Both the position numbers and the translations under genes were made by a program. Under the pieces are notes generated by a model. That model saw only the letters and a program-made list of their open reading frames with translations, ran no database searches and had not been told where the DNA came from. Below, in pieces: positions 1-9,837 of a stretch of DNA of 64,000 nt (its first letter is position 1; every line of letters begins with the position of its first letter). The stretch is from contig CM062289.1 in the NCBI GenBank assembly GCA_031216915.1, positions 27,051,533 to 27,115,532 of the forward strand. Direction: 5' to 3'. The stretch comes from Pictodentalium vernedei (taxonomy: Eukaryota > Mollusca > Scaphopoda > Dentaliida > Dentaliidae).

Positions 1-563
1 GCAATACTTGTTTACTGCTAGTGGGAACCTGGAAGTGAAGCAGTGCTTGTTTACTGCTAGTGGGAATCCAGGAAGTGAAGCAATACTTGTTTACTGCTAG
101 TGGGAACCTGGAAGTGAAGCAGTGCTTGTTTACTGCGAGTGGGAATCCCAGAAGTGAAGCAGTCCTTGTTTACTGCTAGTGGGAACCCCAGAAGTAAAGC
201 AGTGCTTGTTTACTGCTAGTGGGAATCCCAGAAGTGTAGCAGTGCTTGTTTACTGCTAGTGGGAATCCCAGAAGTGTAGCAGTGCTTGTTTACTGCTAGT
301 GGGAATCCCAGAAGTGTAGCAGTGCTTGTTTACTGCTAGTGGGAACCCCAGAAGTAAAGCAGTGCTTGTTTACTGCTGGTGGGAATCCCAGAAGTGTAGC
401 AGTGCTTGTTTACTTCTAGTGGGAATCCCAGAAGTGTAGCAGTGCTTGTTTACTGCTAGTAGGAATCCCAGAGGTGTAGCAGTGCTTGTTTACTGCTAGT
501 GGGAACCCCAGAAGTGTTGCAGTGCTTGTTTACTGCTTGTGGGAACCCAGAAGTGAAGCAGTA
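1..563. repeat. 40-bp satellite array, about 14 units
   Basis: Units of 40 bp (for example from position 239) repeat head to tail from the window edge to about 563, so the left end is not seen. Each unit has GTGCTTGTTTACTG and GGGAAYCCCAGAAGTG blocks. The same two blocks occur once, in the same order, in SINE-B at 62212-62260, so the array probably arose by amplifying a SINE-B head fragment. Units differ at only a few positions, which suggests recent amplification or homogenisation. Confidence 0.93.
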
Positions 564-705
564 CAGAATACTGATGTCACAATTCAGAAGTTTCAAGCAA
601 GAAATCATTCCCATAATGCAACTAGGAATCTGCATAGATTAGTATTGTTTGACAGAGCTAATTATGATTTGATTGAATTGGTTAAATTTAACAATGGAAA
701 CCTAT
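564..705. mobile_element. TTAA-C MITE fragment (left part)
   Basis: Resembles the left half of the TTAA-C copy at 3194: an ACTGATGTCA start, CCCATAATGCAACTAGGAAT, then TTGTTTGACAGAGCT. The right half is absent. The left end is fused to the satellite. Confidence 0.6.
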
Positions 706-1002
706 GCTTCTCAAAATTTTACTATATATATCTTTCTGACAGTTTCTTTACAAAGATACCCCTCCCCCCTCCCCCCCCCCCCAAAAAAAAAGAAGAAAGG
801 CGTGCTACTCTTAACAATGTTTTCTTCATGCCAAACTCTATCAAATTTTTTTTTATCAAATCAGGTTATAGCTAATTTTCAGAAGCCATGATTCAGTTTT
901 ATAAAAAATAACAAAAAACCTACTCAGGCCAAGAATTAGGTGTGCTGATCCTGTTAAAATCAGAGGAATGTCATTGCATGAATCACACAACATGAGTTGA
1001 TT
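706..1002. other. Unclassified with a poly-C/poly-A tract
   Basis: A C-rich run followed by an A-rich run lies at about 761-796. Otherwise I recognise nothing. Confidence 0.5.
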
Positions 1003-1115
1003 CCAATGATTGGTTTCCCGATAATAACTTGATAATGGTTCGACCCACATTCATGAAACTTCATAGGCAAGTTGGCCTCGGTGAGAGGAAGAATCCTGTT
1101 TACCTTGGACTTACT

Positions 1116-1143
1116 AGGTCAAAGGTCAAGGTCACAGTGACCT
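1116..1143. promoter_or_regulatory. Nuclear-receptor-type half-site cluster (satellite unit 1)
   Basis: AGGTCA-A-AGGTCA at 1116-1128 is a perfect DR1. It abuts AGGTCACAGTGACCT at 1129-1143, a perfect inverted repeat with a 3-nt spacer that matches the consensus oestrogen response element. The sequence match is exact; any binding is inference. Confidence 0.6.
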
Positions 1144-1744
1144 TGAACATACTAAATCATAAATAATTGGTTTCTGGATGATAACTTAACAATGGTTGAA
1201 CTCACATTCATGAAACTTCATATGTAGATTGGCCTTCGTGAGTGGAAGAATCCTATTTATTTTGGACTCGCTACGTTAAAGGTCAAGGTCACAGTGACCC
1301 AGAACATAGTAAATCAAAACAATTGGTTTCCGGATGATAACTTGATAACGGTTTGACCCACATTCATGAAACTTCATTGGTAGGTTGGCATCAGTGACTG
1401 GAAGAACCCTATTTATTGTGGACTCGCTACATGAAAGGTCAGGATCACAGTGGCCTTCAACATAGTAAATCAGTAAACAATTGGTTTCCGGATGATAACT
1501 TGATAATGGTTTGACCCACTTTCATGAAACTTCATAGGTAAGGTTGGCATCAGTGAGAGGAAGAACCCTGTTTATTTTGTACTCGCTAGGTGAAAAGTCA
1601 AGGTCACAGTGGCCTTCAACATAGTAAATCATAAACAATTGGTTTCCGGATGATAACTTCATAATGGTTTGACCCACATTCATGAAACTTCATAGGTAGG
1701 TTGGCCTAGGTGAGTGGAAGACCACTATTTATTTTGGATTCACT

Positions 1745-1772
1745 AGGTCAAAGGTCAAGGTCACAGTGACCT
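1745..1772. promoter_or_regulatory. Nuclear-receptor-type half-site cluster (satellite unit 5)
   Basis: The same arrangement as at 1116: DR1 at 1745-1757 and the 15-bp IR3 palindrome at 1758-1772. The other units carry decayed versions (for example TGACCC at about 1295 and GTGGCC at about 1450 and 1610). Confidence 0.6.
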
Positions 1773-2143
1773 TGAACATAATAAATCATAAACAATTGGT
1801 CTCCAGATGATAATTTGACAATGGTTCCACCCACATTCATGAAACTTCATAGATAGGTTGGCATTAGTGTAAGAAAGAGCCCTATTTATTTTGGAATCAC
1901 TAGGTCAAAGGTAAAGGTCACAGCGACCCTTCACATAGTAAATTGTAAACAATGGGTTTCCAGACGATAAGGTGGTAATGATTAAACCCACTTTTGTGCT
2001 GTCACAACTCGACATTGGATCGGTGATCCTTTCAGCATTTTTTTGTTATTTAGGGGGGAAAAATTACTGTTTTTGCAAACCATGTCAGTTAAAGTAATAA
2101 CAAAACTAAATCTGAATATGGTTTGTTTATATTTTCTGAACTG

Positions 2144-2268
2144 TAACCCTCTGCACACCAGTGTTGAAAGATAAAAATTTCAATGTGCAAATTTTCCCCA
2201 TAATTCAATGAGGAATTCAACCAATTCAGTCTTGTGTTGCTTCACTTCTGATGTTAAAATACAGAAGG
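2144..2268. mobile_element. TTAA-C-like MITE remnant
   Basis: TAACCCTCTGCACACCAGTG followed by CCCATAATTCAATGAGGAATT resembles the left half of TTAA-C. The following TTAA-A element begins directly at its right edge. Confidence 0.45.
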
Positions 2269-2572
2269 GTAACCCTTTACCCAACAAATCAGCTGCATCC
2301 ACCTGCATAATATGCAAATTCAGCAGTTGAAAAAATATTATTGTTCAAAAAATTTCAACAAAACCATATCATGTGACCCCTCGGTGGAACGGTCTCGTTG
2401 AGCTCATTCCAATGAGGGATCACATGATATGGTTTTGTTGAAATTTTTTGAAAAATTTGAAAAAAAGATATTTAAAATAACAAATTTTAAAAGTTGGAAA
2501 TAAAGATTAAAGGGAGATTTTTGTGTATTAACGCTGATTGGAATTTGGTTGATATGTTAGATAAAGGGTTAA
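2269..2572. mobile_element. TTAA-A MITE, degenerate
   Basis: Left end GTAACCCTTTACCCAAC (first T of TTAA mutated), right end ATAAAGGGTTAA. The core hairpin has arms around 2358-2440 (AACAAAACCATATCATGTGA and its complement). The right half is longer than in other copies, through about 60 bp of extra sequence before the end. Confidence 0.8.
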
Positions 2573-2868
2573 GCTGATGATATCATTTATGTAACACATT
2601 GTTGGAAAGAGCTATGAGATAATTTTCCAATGGTGTATCATTTAACTCTATACAAAACACTACTAGCTGATGATACTCACAAACAGAGTTCCTGAATAAC
2701 TAAACAAAATTCATTTTTGGCCTCAAAAACAGCTGATGGCCCCTTATTGGAACACATTCATTCCAATGAGAGGTCATAAGTTACGTTTTGGAAGCAAAAA
2801 TTGAAAAGGGGATAAAATTTCAATTGAAAGTTTTGTGAATATCACTTACCAGATATGGCCATCACTTT
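2573..2868. mobile_element. TTAA-B MITE, degenerate, interrupted by hAT-1
   Basis: Contains the TTAA-B core pair (TTTTTGGCCTCAAAAACAGC ... GGTCATAAGTTACGTTTTGG) with a decayed centre. The right end is unclear because hAT-1 starts at 2869. Confidence 0.55.
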
Positions 2869-3124
2869 CAGGCCTGAAAATAAGCGGTCTGACATTTGCA
2901 GAATGAGGTCCCCTGAGGGTGAATTTGATGATGCTATCTCATCCAGTGGGCCAATTTATCCTATGGCACGGTACCTGTTTCTGTTTAGTTTTGAGACCCT
3001 GATTCCGCTTGAGGTTCACAGAGGGTAAATTTAGTGATGCTACCCTGCTGTGCAGGATAGCATCACTAAATTCACCCTCTGGGGCCTCATTTTGCAGATG
3101 ACTGTCTGCTTATTCTCTGGCTTG
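2869..3124. mobile_element. hAT-1 MITE, copy 1
   Basis: A 256-bp element from CAGGCCTGAAAATAAGC to TTATTCTCTGGCTTG. It is flanked by perfect 8-bp duplications ATCACTTT at 2861-2868 and 3125-3132. The 8-bp TSD and CA..TG ends place it in the hAT superfamily. The right part folds on itself around CCCTGCTGTGCAGG (AGCATCACTAAATTCACCCT arms). No coding capacity. Confidence 0.92.
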
Positions 3125-3193
3125 ATCACTTTGAGTTATAGGTTTTTAGCATTCTTTTCATCAAGAAAGAGAGAACATAGGGATTTTGTCCAA

Positions 3194-3361
3194 TTAACCT
3201 TCTGCACTCTGATGTCAAAATACCAAAATTTCAAACAGCAAGATTTTCCCATAATGCAACTAGGAATTTATTTAATTCAGTATTGTTTGACAGAGCTCAA
3301 TTAAATTTTCCTGTTGCAGGCTGAAATTCTGATATTTCGACATCAGTGTGTGTGGGTTTAA
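3194..3361. mobile_element. TTAA-C MITE
   Basis: Begins TTAACCTTCTGCACTCTGATG and ends GACATCAGTGTGTGTGGGTT, giving inverted ends around a GATGTC/GACATC block. It contains the TGTTTGACAGAGCTC half-core but lacks the mirrored half seen at 11040-11090. Confidence 0.7.
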
Positions 3362-3716
3362 TTCCTTCATAGATCCCTTGCACTGAATTATTTAATAGTT
3401 TTAATCTCTGAAATATAACTGAGAATGTGCACAGACCTCTGGTTTTGGATAACTTCTAACTATTTCCTACCCACATGCTCCACCCATATCCTTGTCACTG
3501 GCAAAATGCTAGATTATATTTGTTTATCAGTATTTATTCATGTAAGAATTGAAATTTATTACTTTCCAAAGTGTGATTTACTGGGATTTCCGGGTTTGAT
3601 TATAAACGATAACTTCACAAGTGAATTATGCAATCAACAATTGGGTCATGTATCCGTGAGCACAAACGAAGATGCTTTGCCGTGGGTGTAATGGGGACTT
3701 CATTGTTTTTTGTTTT
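3362..3716. other. No recognised feature
   Basis: AT-rich sequence with an 88-codon open frame (3425-3691) that matches no family I know. I see no repeats or RNA signals. Confidence 0.5.
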
Positions 3717-3961
3717 TTAACCCTTTATCTAACATGAAAAGCAGACGACACTTGCAAAAAAAAATTCTTGAATAACTATTATTTTCATTTTTTGTCTCAA
3801 AAACATAGGTTATGACCCCTCATTGGAACGAGCTCGACGAGCTCGTTCCAATGAGGGGTCATAACCTATGTTTTAGAAACAAAAAATGAAAAAATAATGA
3901 AAATTAATTGCCGATTTTTAGCTCACCTGAGCGAAGCTCAAGGGGAGCTTTACTAATCACT

Positions 3962-4006
3962 TTCCGTCCATCCGTCCGTCCGTCCATCCGTCCGTCCGTC
4001 CGTCGT
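3962..4006. repeat. (CCGT)n microsatellite
   Basis: TCCGTCCGTCCATCCGTCC-type run just inside the J head. Every J copy has a CCGTC/CCATC-type run at this place. Confidence 0.85.
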
Positions 4007-4149
4007 AAACTTTACATTATCGACTTCTCACAAACTACTGGACCAAATTCAACAAAATTTGCTGTGCATGTTCCCTATCATATGTCAATTCAAGTTTGTT
4101 CAAACAAAGTTGCCACGCCCAGAGGGGGCACCACAGGGGGCATAACTCT

Positions 4150-5880
4150 GATAGCACCCATGAATTTCTTTCCAAAATCAAAAAAAATCTTCTTCTTCAG
4201 ATCCACCAGGCAGAATTCTTTCATATTTGGTATACAACATCTGTAGGGGGGGCAGATTCAAGTTTGTTCAAATCAAGTCCCTGGGTTCATATTTGGGCTC
4301 CCTATGGGAGCCCGAATTTTAACTTAGTGCAATATGAGGATTATTCTTTAAAAATCTTCTTCAGATCCACCAGGCAGAATTCTTTCATATTTGGTATACA
4401 ACATCTCTAGGGGGATCAGATTCAGGTTTGTTCAAATCGAGTCCCTGGGTTCATATTTGGGCACCCTATGGGAGCCCGAATTTTAACTTAGTGCAATATG
4501 AGGATTATTCTTTAAAAATCTTCTTCTTCAGATCCACCAGGCAGAATTCTTTCATATTTGGTATACAACATCTCTAGGGGTGTCAGACTCAAGTTTGTTC
4601 AAATCGAGTCCCTGGGTTCATATTTGGGCACCCTATGGGAGCCCGAATTTTAACTTAGTGCAATATGAGGATTATTCTTTAAAAATCTTCTTCTTCAGAT
4701 CCACCAGGCAGAATTCTTTCATATTTGGTATACAACATCTCTAGGGGTGTCAGATTCAAGTTTGTTCAAATCGAGATCCTGGGTTCATATTTGGGCTCCC
4801 TATGGGAGCCCGAATTTTAACTTGGTGCAATATGAGGATTATTCTTTAAAAATCTTTTTCTTCAGATCCACCAGGCAGAATTCAATTCTTTCATATTTGG
4901 TATACAACATCTCTAGGGGGGGGGGGGAGGGGTGGGTCAGAAGCACGTTTGTTCAAATCGAGTCCCTGGGTTGATATTTGGGCTCCCTATGGGAGCGAGA
5001 ATTTTAACTTAGTGCAATATGAGGATTATTCTTTAAAAATCTTCTTCAGATCCACCCGGCAGAATTCTTTCAATTTGTGGATTATTGTTTAAAAATCATC
5101 TTCTTCAGATCCACCAGGCAGAATTCTTTCATATCTGGTATGCAACATCTTTAGGGGGGTCAGATTCAAATGTGTTCAAATCGAGTCCCTGAGTTGATAT
5201 TTGGGCTCTCTATGGGAGCCCGAATTTTAACTTGGTGCAATATGAGGATTATTCTTTAAAAATCTTCTTATCCAGATCCACCAGGCAGAATTCTTTCATA
5301 TTTGGTATACAACATCTCTAGAGGGGGGGCAGATTGAAGTTTGTTCAAATCGAGTCCCTGGGTTCATATTTGGACTCCCTATGGGAGCCCGAAATTTAAC
5401 TTAGTGCAATATGTTGAATTTTCTTTAAAAATCTTCTTCTTCACATCCACCAGTCAGAATCTTTTCATATTTGGTATATAGCATCTCTATGGGGGTTAGA
5501 TTCAAGTTTGTTTAAATCGAGTCCCTGGGTCAATATTTGCGCACCCTATGGGAGTCCGAATTTTAAATAAGTGCAATATGCGGAATTTTTTTCAAAAATC
5601 ATCTTCTTCAGTTCCACCAGTCAGAATCTTTTCATATTTGATATATAACATCTCTCGGGGGGGGGTCAGATTCCATTTTGTTCAAATTGAGACCCTGGGT
5701 CAATATTTGGACTCCCTATGGGAGCCCAAATTTCAACTTAGTGCAATATGTGGAATATGCTTTAAAAATCTTCCTCTTCAGATCCACCAGTCAGAATCTT
5801 TTGATATTTGGTATACAGTATCCTTAGGGAGTTGAGATTCAAGTTTGTTCAAGCCAAGTCCCTGGCTTCATATATATGCT
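4150..5880. repeat. About 165-bp tandem array inside J
   Basis: GGCAGAATTCTTTCATATTTGG recurs every 160-170 bp (near 4210, 4375, 4540, 4707, 4875 and on, decaying to the right). Each unit includes a CCCTATGGGAGCCCGAA palindrome, TTAACTTAGTGCAATATGAG and TCTTCTTCAGATCCACCAG. About ten units are present. The other J copies (22785, 33804) have fewer and more diverged units. Confidence 0.88.
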
Positions 5881-5937
5881 GAAAATTTGGAGTCCAGTCT
5901 GGACTTAGAAATTTTGGACCAAAATCTGGAAATGAGT

Positions 5938-6370
5938 TTTTAGCTCACCTGAGCGAAGCTCAAGGGGAGCTTTACTAATCACTTTCCATCCGTCTTCCGT
6001 CATTGTCCTTCGTCGTCCATCCAGCGTTAACTTTACATTATTGACTTCTCACGAACTACTGGACCAAATTCAACAAAATTTGCTGTGCATGTTCCCTATC
6101 ACCTGTCAATTTGTTCAAATGAGGCTGCCACACCCACAGGGGTACCACAGGGGGCATAACTCTGATAGCACTCTAAATTTCTTTCCAAAATGAAAAAAAA
6201 ATCTTTTTCTTCAGATCCACTGGGCCGAATTCTTTCATATTTAGGATATAACATTTCTAGTGGGTTTGGATTCAGATTTGTTTAAATCGAGTCCCTGGGT
6301 TAATATTTGGGCTCCCTGTGGGAGTTTGAATTTTAACTTAGTGCCGTATGAGGATTATTCTTTAAAAATC
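5938..6370. repeat. Second J head with one array unit
   Basis: TTTTTAGCTCACCTGAGCGA restarts here with a CCGTC-type run, GTTAACTTTACATTATTGAC and a diverged array unit ending near 6370. Confidence 0.8.
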
Positions 6371-6938
6371 TTCATGTCCAAAAATGGCATAAAAATTGTA
6401 GAGGTTAGGTCCATGGGGGTTCAGTTGTAGATTTTTAGATTGAAATGGGGTGTTTTTGGACACAAGAATTCATTTTTTTTTTACCATGGGGCCAAACCAT
6501 CGTTGACCCTTGGCCGCCCCCATATCGGACAGATTTATTTCCCTCTGGTGGAAACCCTGATTATTGTTACCTAGGTTAACTAGCTCAAAATTTAGGGATG
6601 CAAAATTCTGAAATGTGAAGGCCTGGAAAGTTTTTTCCGCACACCCCATACCCCATCACAACTCCACCGCTAGTTAGAAATTCAAGAGGTCTCACCCCCT
6701 ATTAAAACGACTCTAAACCAGGATGACATGTGCGAGTTTGCCCCCCCTCCCCTTTTACGCGAACGCTCGTATCGTTCGCGTGTCGGTTACGCAAAATGTA
6801 AAACACGCGAACGGTTGATCGGTTAACGAAAATCGGGCCACTACATTGAGCAATGCACCTATGTCCCTTTCTGACATGCAAAATGTTCTTGGAAGTGTTT
6901 ACATGTACTGTAGACGGAACGGAAATTTTACCTTTCGA
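6371..6938. other. No recognised feature within J
   Basis: Contains a region of repeated CGCGAACG/CGTTCGCG words (about 6755-6830), unusually CpG-rich for the window. No gene seen. Confidence 0.4.
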
Positions 6939-7102
6939 TGAAAATTGAAATGCAGTTTCTTGGAAATGAATTGTAAAAAAAGAGTAGAATAAGGGAGATA
7001 ACTACTCTTATCATTCTGACTGAAAATTGAAATGCAGTTTCTTGGAAATGAATTGTAAAAAAAGAGTAGAATAAGGGAGATAACTACTCTTATCATTCTG
7101 AC
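6939..7102. repeat. 82-bp perfect tandem duplication
   Basis: 6939-7020 and 7021-7102 are identical over 82 bp by eye (from TGAAAATTGAAATGCAG to CTTATCATTCTGAC). Confidence 0.95.
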
Positions 7103-7480
7103 TTGTCCGTGTTTAACTTTCAAATGAGTACAGTCACTACACCCATTTTGTCATCTGCTTCAGGGGCACTCGATTTCACTGAAATCGAGCAATACCTATC
7201 GGCTTCAAAACGGAAAGTATATTTTTATAATTTCATGGTTACAAATTAAATCGGTTTAACTTTTATGTAATTTGAACCCCCCTCGTGACCCACGCCTACA
7301 CTCCCAGGAAGCCTAACACCCAAACAAAATTATATTTGAAACACTATTTTCATAGATTTTAAATGGTGACAAAAAGTTGCAAAATGGTTAGCCAAGAATT
7401 TTTGCGAAACCGAACGATCGGTTAGCCAAACTGAAATCACGGGAACGGTCAATTGGTTAAGGTAATTTTTTTAATTTTTC
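7103..7480. other. No recognised feature within J
   Basis: AT-rich with no repeat or gene signature I can name. Confidence 0.4.
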
Positions 7481-7484
7481 ACCC

Positions 7485-7541
7485 CTCCCCCCCCCCCCCC
7501 CCCCACCCACACACACACACTTTGAGCTGGCTACGCCACTG
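7485..7541. repeat. Poly-C/(CA)n tract and a hAT-like end
   Basis: A run of C, then CACACACAC, then GGCTACGCCACTG at about 7529-7541. That last motif resembles the right end of CAGTGGCGTAG-type elements such as hAT-3 at 28150. No matching left end was found. Confidence 0.5.
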
Positions 7542-8160
7542 TATATCCCTGGCTGAATTTAGTCGAAAAGCTTCATGTGGCAAAGGTCTAAGCTTGCATA
7601 GTAAAAATCGAGTTCTTCGGGCAGTTTTCAGAATGTCTTTACCCCGAGCTTGCTTTCAGATAGCATTCAGACAACACCATTATATGTTCACATTTTTGTC
7701 TCAAAAATATACCTTATCTTCCCATACCCCTATTGGAATAAGCTGTTTGAGCTTGTTCCAATGATGATAAAAAACCCCAATATTTTGAAAAATTTTTGTT
7801 CTCTTGCATGCAAATATATACATGTAGCACATGGAAGATATCCACAGATAGAGAGAGATGTCCAAGGCTATCTCTTCTGACTCTGTAATCTTAACTATTT
7901 GAGCACTGGGAGCCACTGTCATATTGGCTTTAAGAAAACGTATTTGCCAGGCTATAGTCTTCACATTCCTTGCTTGTGCTTCATGCTAAACCAGTTTGTC
8001 TGCAGAGATAAATTTGCTTTATTAAAAATCTTTGGAGAGTGGCTGTTGGCACACGCCAATGATTTTAAATAAAACAAATTTTAGGTAACAAATGTTGACC
8101 TCCAAAGAAAATCTATCACTCAACCAGTTAATGTTGATGAGGCATGACATGGTGAAAGTG
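7542..8160. other. Mostly unclassified; degenerate core-alpha palindrome
   Basis: At about 7694-7790 a decayed hairpin (CCCTATTGGAATAAGCTG ... GAGCTTGTTCCAATGA) recalls the TTAA-B core. The remainder is unrecognised. Confidence 0.45.
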
Positions 8161-8296
8161 ACCTAAAATACTTATGAGAGCCACTTTGTCAGGTGAGCGA
8201 TTAAGGCCACGTGGGGCCTCTTGTTTAGAATAGCACTGGCCGGTTTTGCCGTTACGTTAGGTAAAGGGTTAAATAATATAATTATCATTAATAATG

Positions 8297-8481
8297 AAAA
8301 GTAATAAACAGAGTAATCACCTGACTGGACTGTTTACGTGAAATAATTCATTCGAGGCGAGGGACTATATTGTAAAGCACTTGTGCATATTCACGCACTC
8401 GTGTTTGTACAACGTCCCTCACCTCTCATGAATTATGTCATGTAACCAGTCCAGTCAAGTGATTACTCTCTATGTATTATC
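8297..8481. mobile_element. Hairpin MITE-like element (singleton)
   Basis: Inverted arms GAGTAATCACCTGACTGGAC (from 8311) and AGTCCAGTCAAGTGATTACTC (to 8468), with an inner CGAGGCGAGGGAC/GTCCCTCACCTC pair. No second copy in the window. Confidence 0.75.
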
Positions 8482-8499
8482 TGTCGCTCTATCAAAGTA

Positions 8500-8690
8500 T
8501 GAAATTGGGATTTAATGACACTTTTTCAACAGTCATTGTCACCTCATGTCAGACAATTTTACGGTAGAGAAAACTGGAGTACCCAGATAGAACCCCCGAG
8601 CAGCTGTCAGACTCCCTAATATACTAACTCCACACATGCAGGGTTAGCATTGATTGAAGTTATGTGCACCATTATCGTGCAGTACACCCT
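8500..8690 (-). mobile_element. SINE remnant (body and tail)
   Basis: GGGATTTAATGACACTTTTT, then TGGAGTACCCAGATAGAACC, then GCAGGGTTAGCATTGATTGA. This is the reverse complement of the SINE body, old and diverged, with no head. Confidence 0.75.
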
Positions 8691-9493
8691 AGTAGGATAG
8701 GCATGTTAAGTTGTATGACATGCTATGCACTTCACATAACTCAACCTGCCCGTACCACATTTATACTTTTATAAAGTTATAGATAATTCAGTTCAATTCT
8801 TTTAATTTAATTTAGAGGATTTTCTGTACTATAATGTATCTTGAAACATTTCAAGTACCTGCTATTTATATCATGGAAATATCAAATGTTGAGATATATT
8901 ATGACAGCTGAATCAGTTGAATCAGTTTTGTGCAGATGATGATTTTGTGGTTTTCAACATTGGCTTAAAAATGCAGTCTGAAATACTCAAGGGGAACATG
9001 AGTGTGAACAACACACAAGAATATAAATTCATCTATTAATTTATATGTACTGTAATGAATGTAAACTTGCTAACTTTCAACATCAACCCACTTTTGAGTG
9101 AACAATTATGATTGATCATTTTGGGATCACAACTGAATGTAGTTTATTACCTCTGAGCCAACCTGATGCAATTACAGTTTAATTACACTGTATGGCAGTC
9201 CCACAAATATTTCAACAGATGGGCAGTGGAAAGGCAGAAACATTCATGCGATAGGAAAAGAGGTTATGAAAAACTCATCTTGACCAATCATATTCAAATA
9301 AACTGGATACCATGCACAGAAAATTAAATTATATGGATATGTTTAGTACCAGTTTATTGAAGAGTTCCAAAGTCTACTGGCATTCTGTGATAATTTATAT
9401 GATGGAAAATACATATGAACAAGATATGGTTTGCTTCAATGGAATATGAAGTGTGTCCACAGAATTTAATACCCTTTGACATCTAGCACCTGC
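8691..9493. other. No recognised feature
   Basis: About 800 bp of AT-rich sequence with no gene, repeat or RNA signature. Confidence 0.45.
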
Positions 9494-9837
9494 GGGAGTG
9501 TGGTGACTCAGCAGGTAGAGTTGCAAGCTGAAAGCCAAGAGGTCCTCAGTTCGAATACCACCTGCAGCAACTACGTTGTGCCCTTGGGCAAGACACTTAA
9601 TCCCAATTGCCCACATGGGGGCATGGTGGCATTATGTACTTAGGCATACTGCATGTCGATGGTGCACTTGTCTTCAACCAATGCTAACCCTGCTTGTGTG
9701 GAGTTAGTATGTTTGGGAGTCTGACAGTTACTTGCCATTGCTAATGGTTCACTCCGAGTACTCCGGCTTCCTCCACCCGACACAATGTGACCCTAGCTGT
9801 CAAAAGTGTTGTTAAACTCCAACAAATAAATAAATCC
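9494..9837 (+). mobile_element. tRNA-headed SINE, diverged
   Basis: Box A-like GTGGTGACTCAGCAGGTAGA and B box GTTCGAATACC. The body (TTGGGCAAGACACTTAATCC, TGCTAACCCTGCTTG, TACTCCGGCTTCCTCCACCC) ends in TTGTTAAACTCCAACAAATAAATAAAT. The tail differs from the TGTGACCTTAAACACC tail of most copies and marks a subfamily also seen at 10800 and 32526. Confidence 0.88.

Larger units (their letters stand above)
1003..1990. repeat. 157-bp satellite, about 6 units
   Basis: The block TTCATGAAACTTCAT recurs near 1050, 1207, 1363, 1521, 1679 and 1836, a period of 156-158 bp. Each unit contains GGTCAAAGGTCAAGGTCAC-type sequence and a GGTTTCCGGATGATAACTTG block. The last unit decays after about 1940. The period is close to a nucleosome repeat. 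AGGTCA-bearing repeats of this kind are, as I recall, common in molluscs. Confidence 0.92.
3920..8225. mobile_element. J dispersed repeat, composite, inserted in TTAA-B
   Basis: Starts AGCTCACCTGAGCGAAGC and ends CAGGTGAGCGATTAAGGCC...GGCCTCTTGTTT. The two ends are imperfect inverted matches (CTCACCTG/CAGGTGAG). A short hairpin AGGCCACGTGGGGCCT lies just inside the right end. A second head at 5938 shows at least one J copy nested in or joined to another. No coding capacity seen. Class unknown; a 3'-terminal hairpin is reminiscent of Helitrons, but the ends do not fit TC...CTRR. Confidence 0.75.
3717..8272. mobile_element. TTAA-B MITE split by a 4.3-kb insertion
   Basis: The left part is 3717-3919, from TTAACCCTTTATCTAAC through a near-perfect hairpin (arms about 3792-3895, GACCCCTCATTGGAACGAGC) to CCGATTTTT. 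The right part is about 8226-8272, AGAATAGCACTGGCCGG to GGTAAAGGGTTAA. Intact copies at 38926 and 55794 show these two pieces are normally contiguous. The sequence between them is the J repeat. Confidence 0.9.

Noticed and set aside
1-563. CRISPR array, from the regular repeats
   Set aside because: Whole units repeat without unique spacers, and the other content is eukaryotic.
3920-8225. J repeat as a Helitron
   Set aside because: It has a hairpin near one end, but the termini are not TC...CTRR and clean A/T insertion is not visible; left unclassified.
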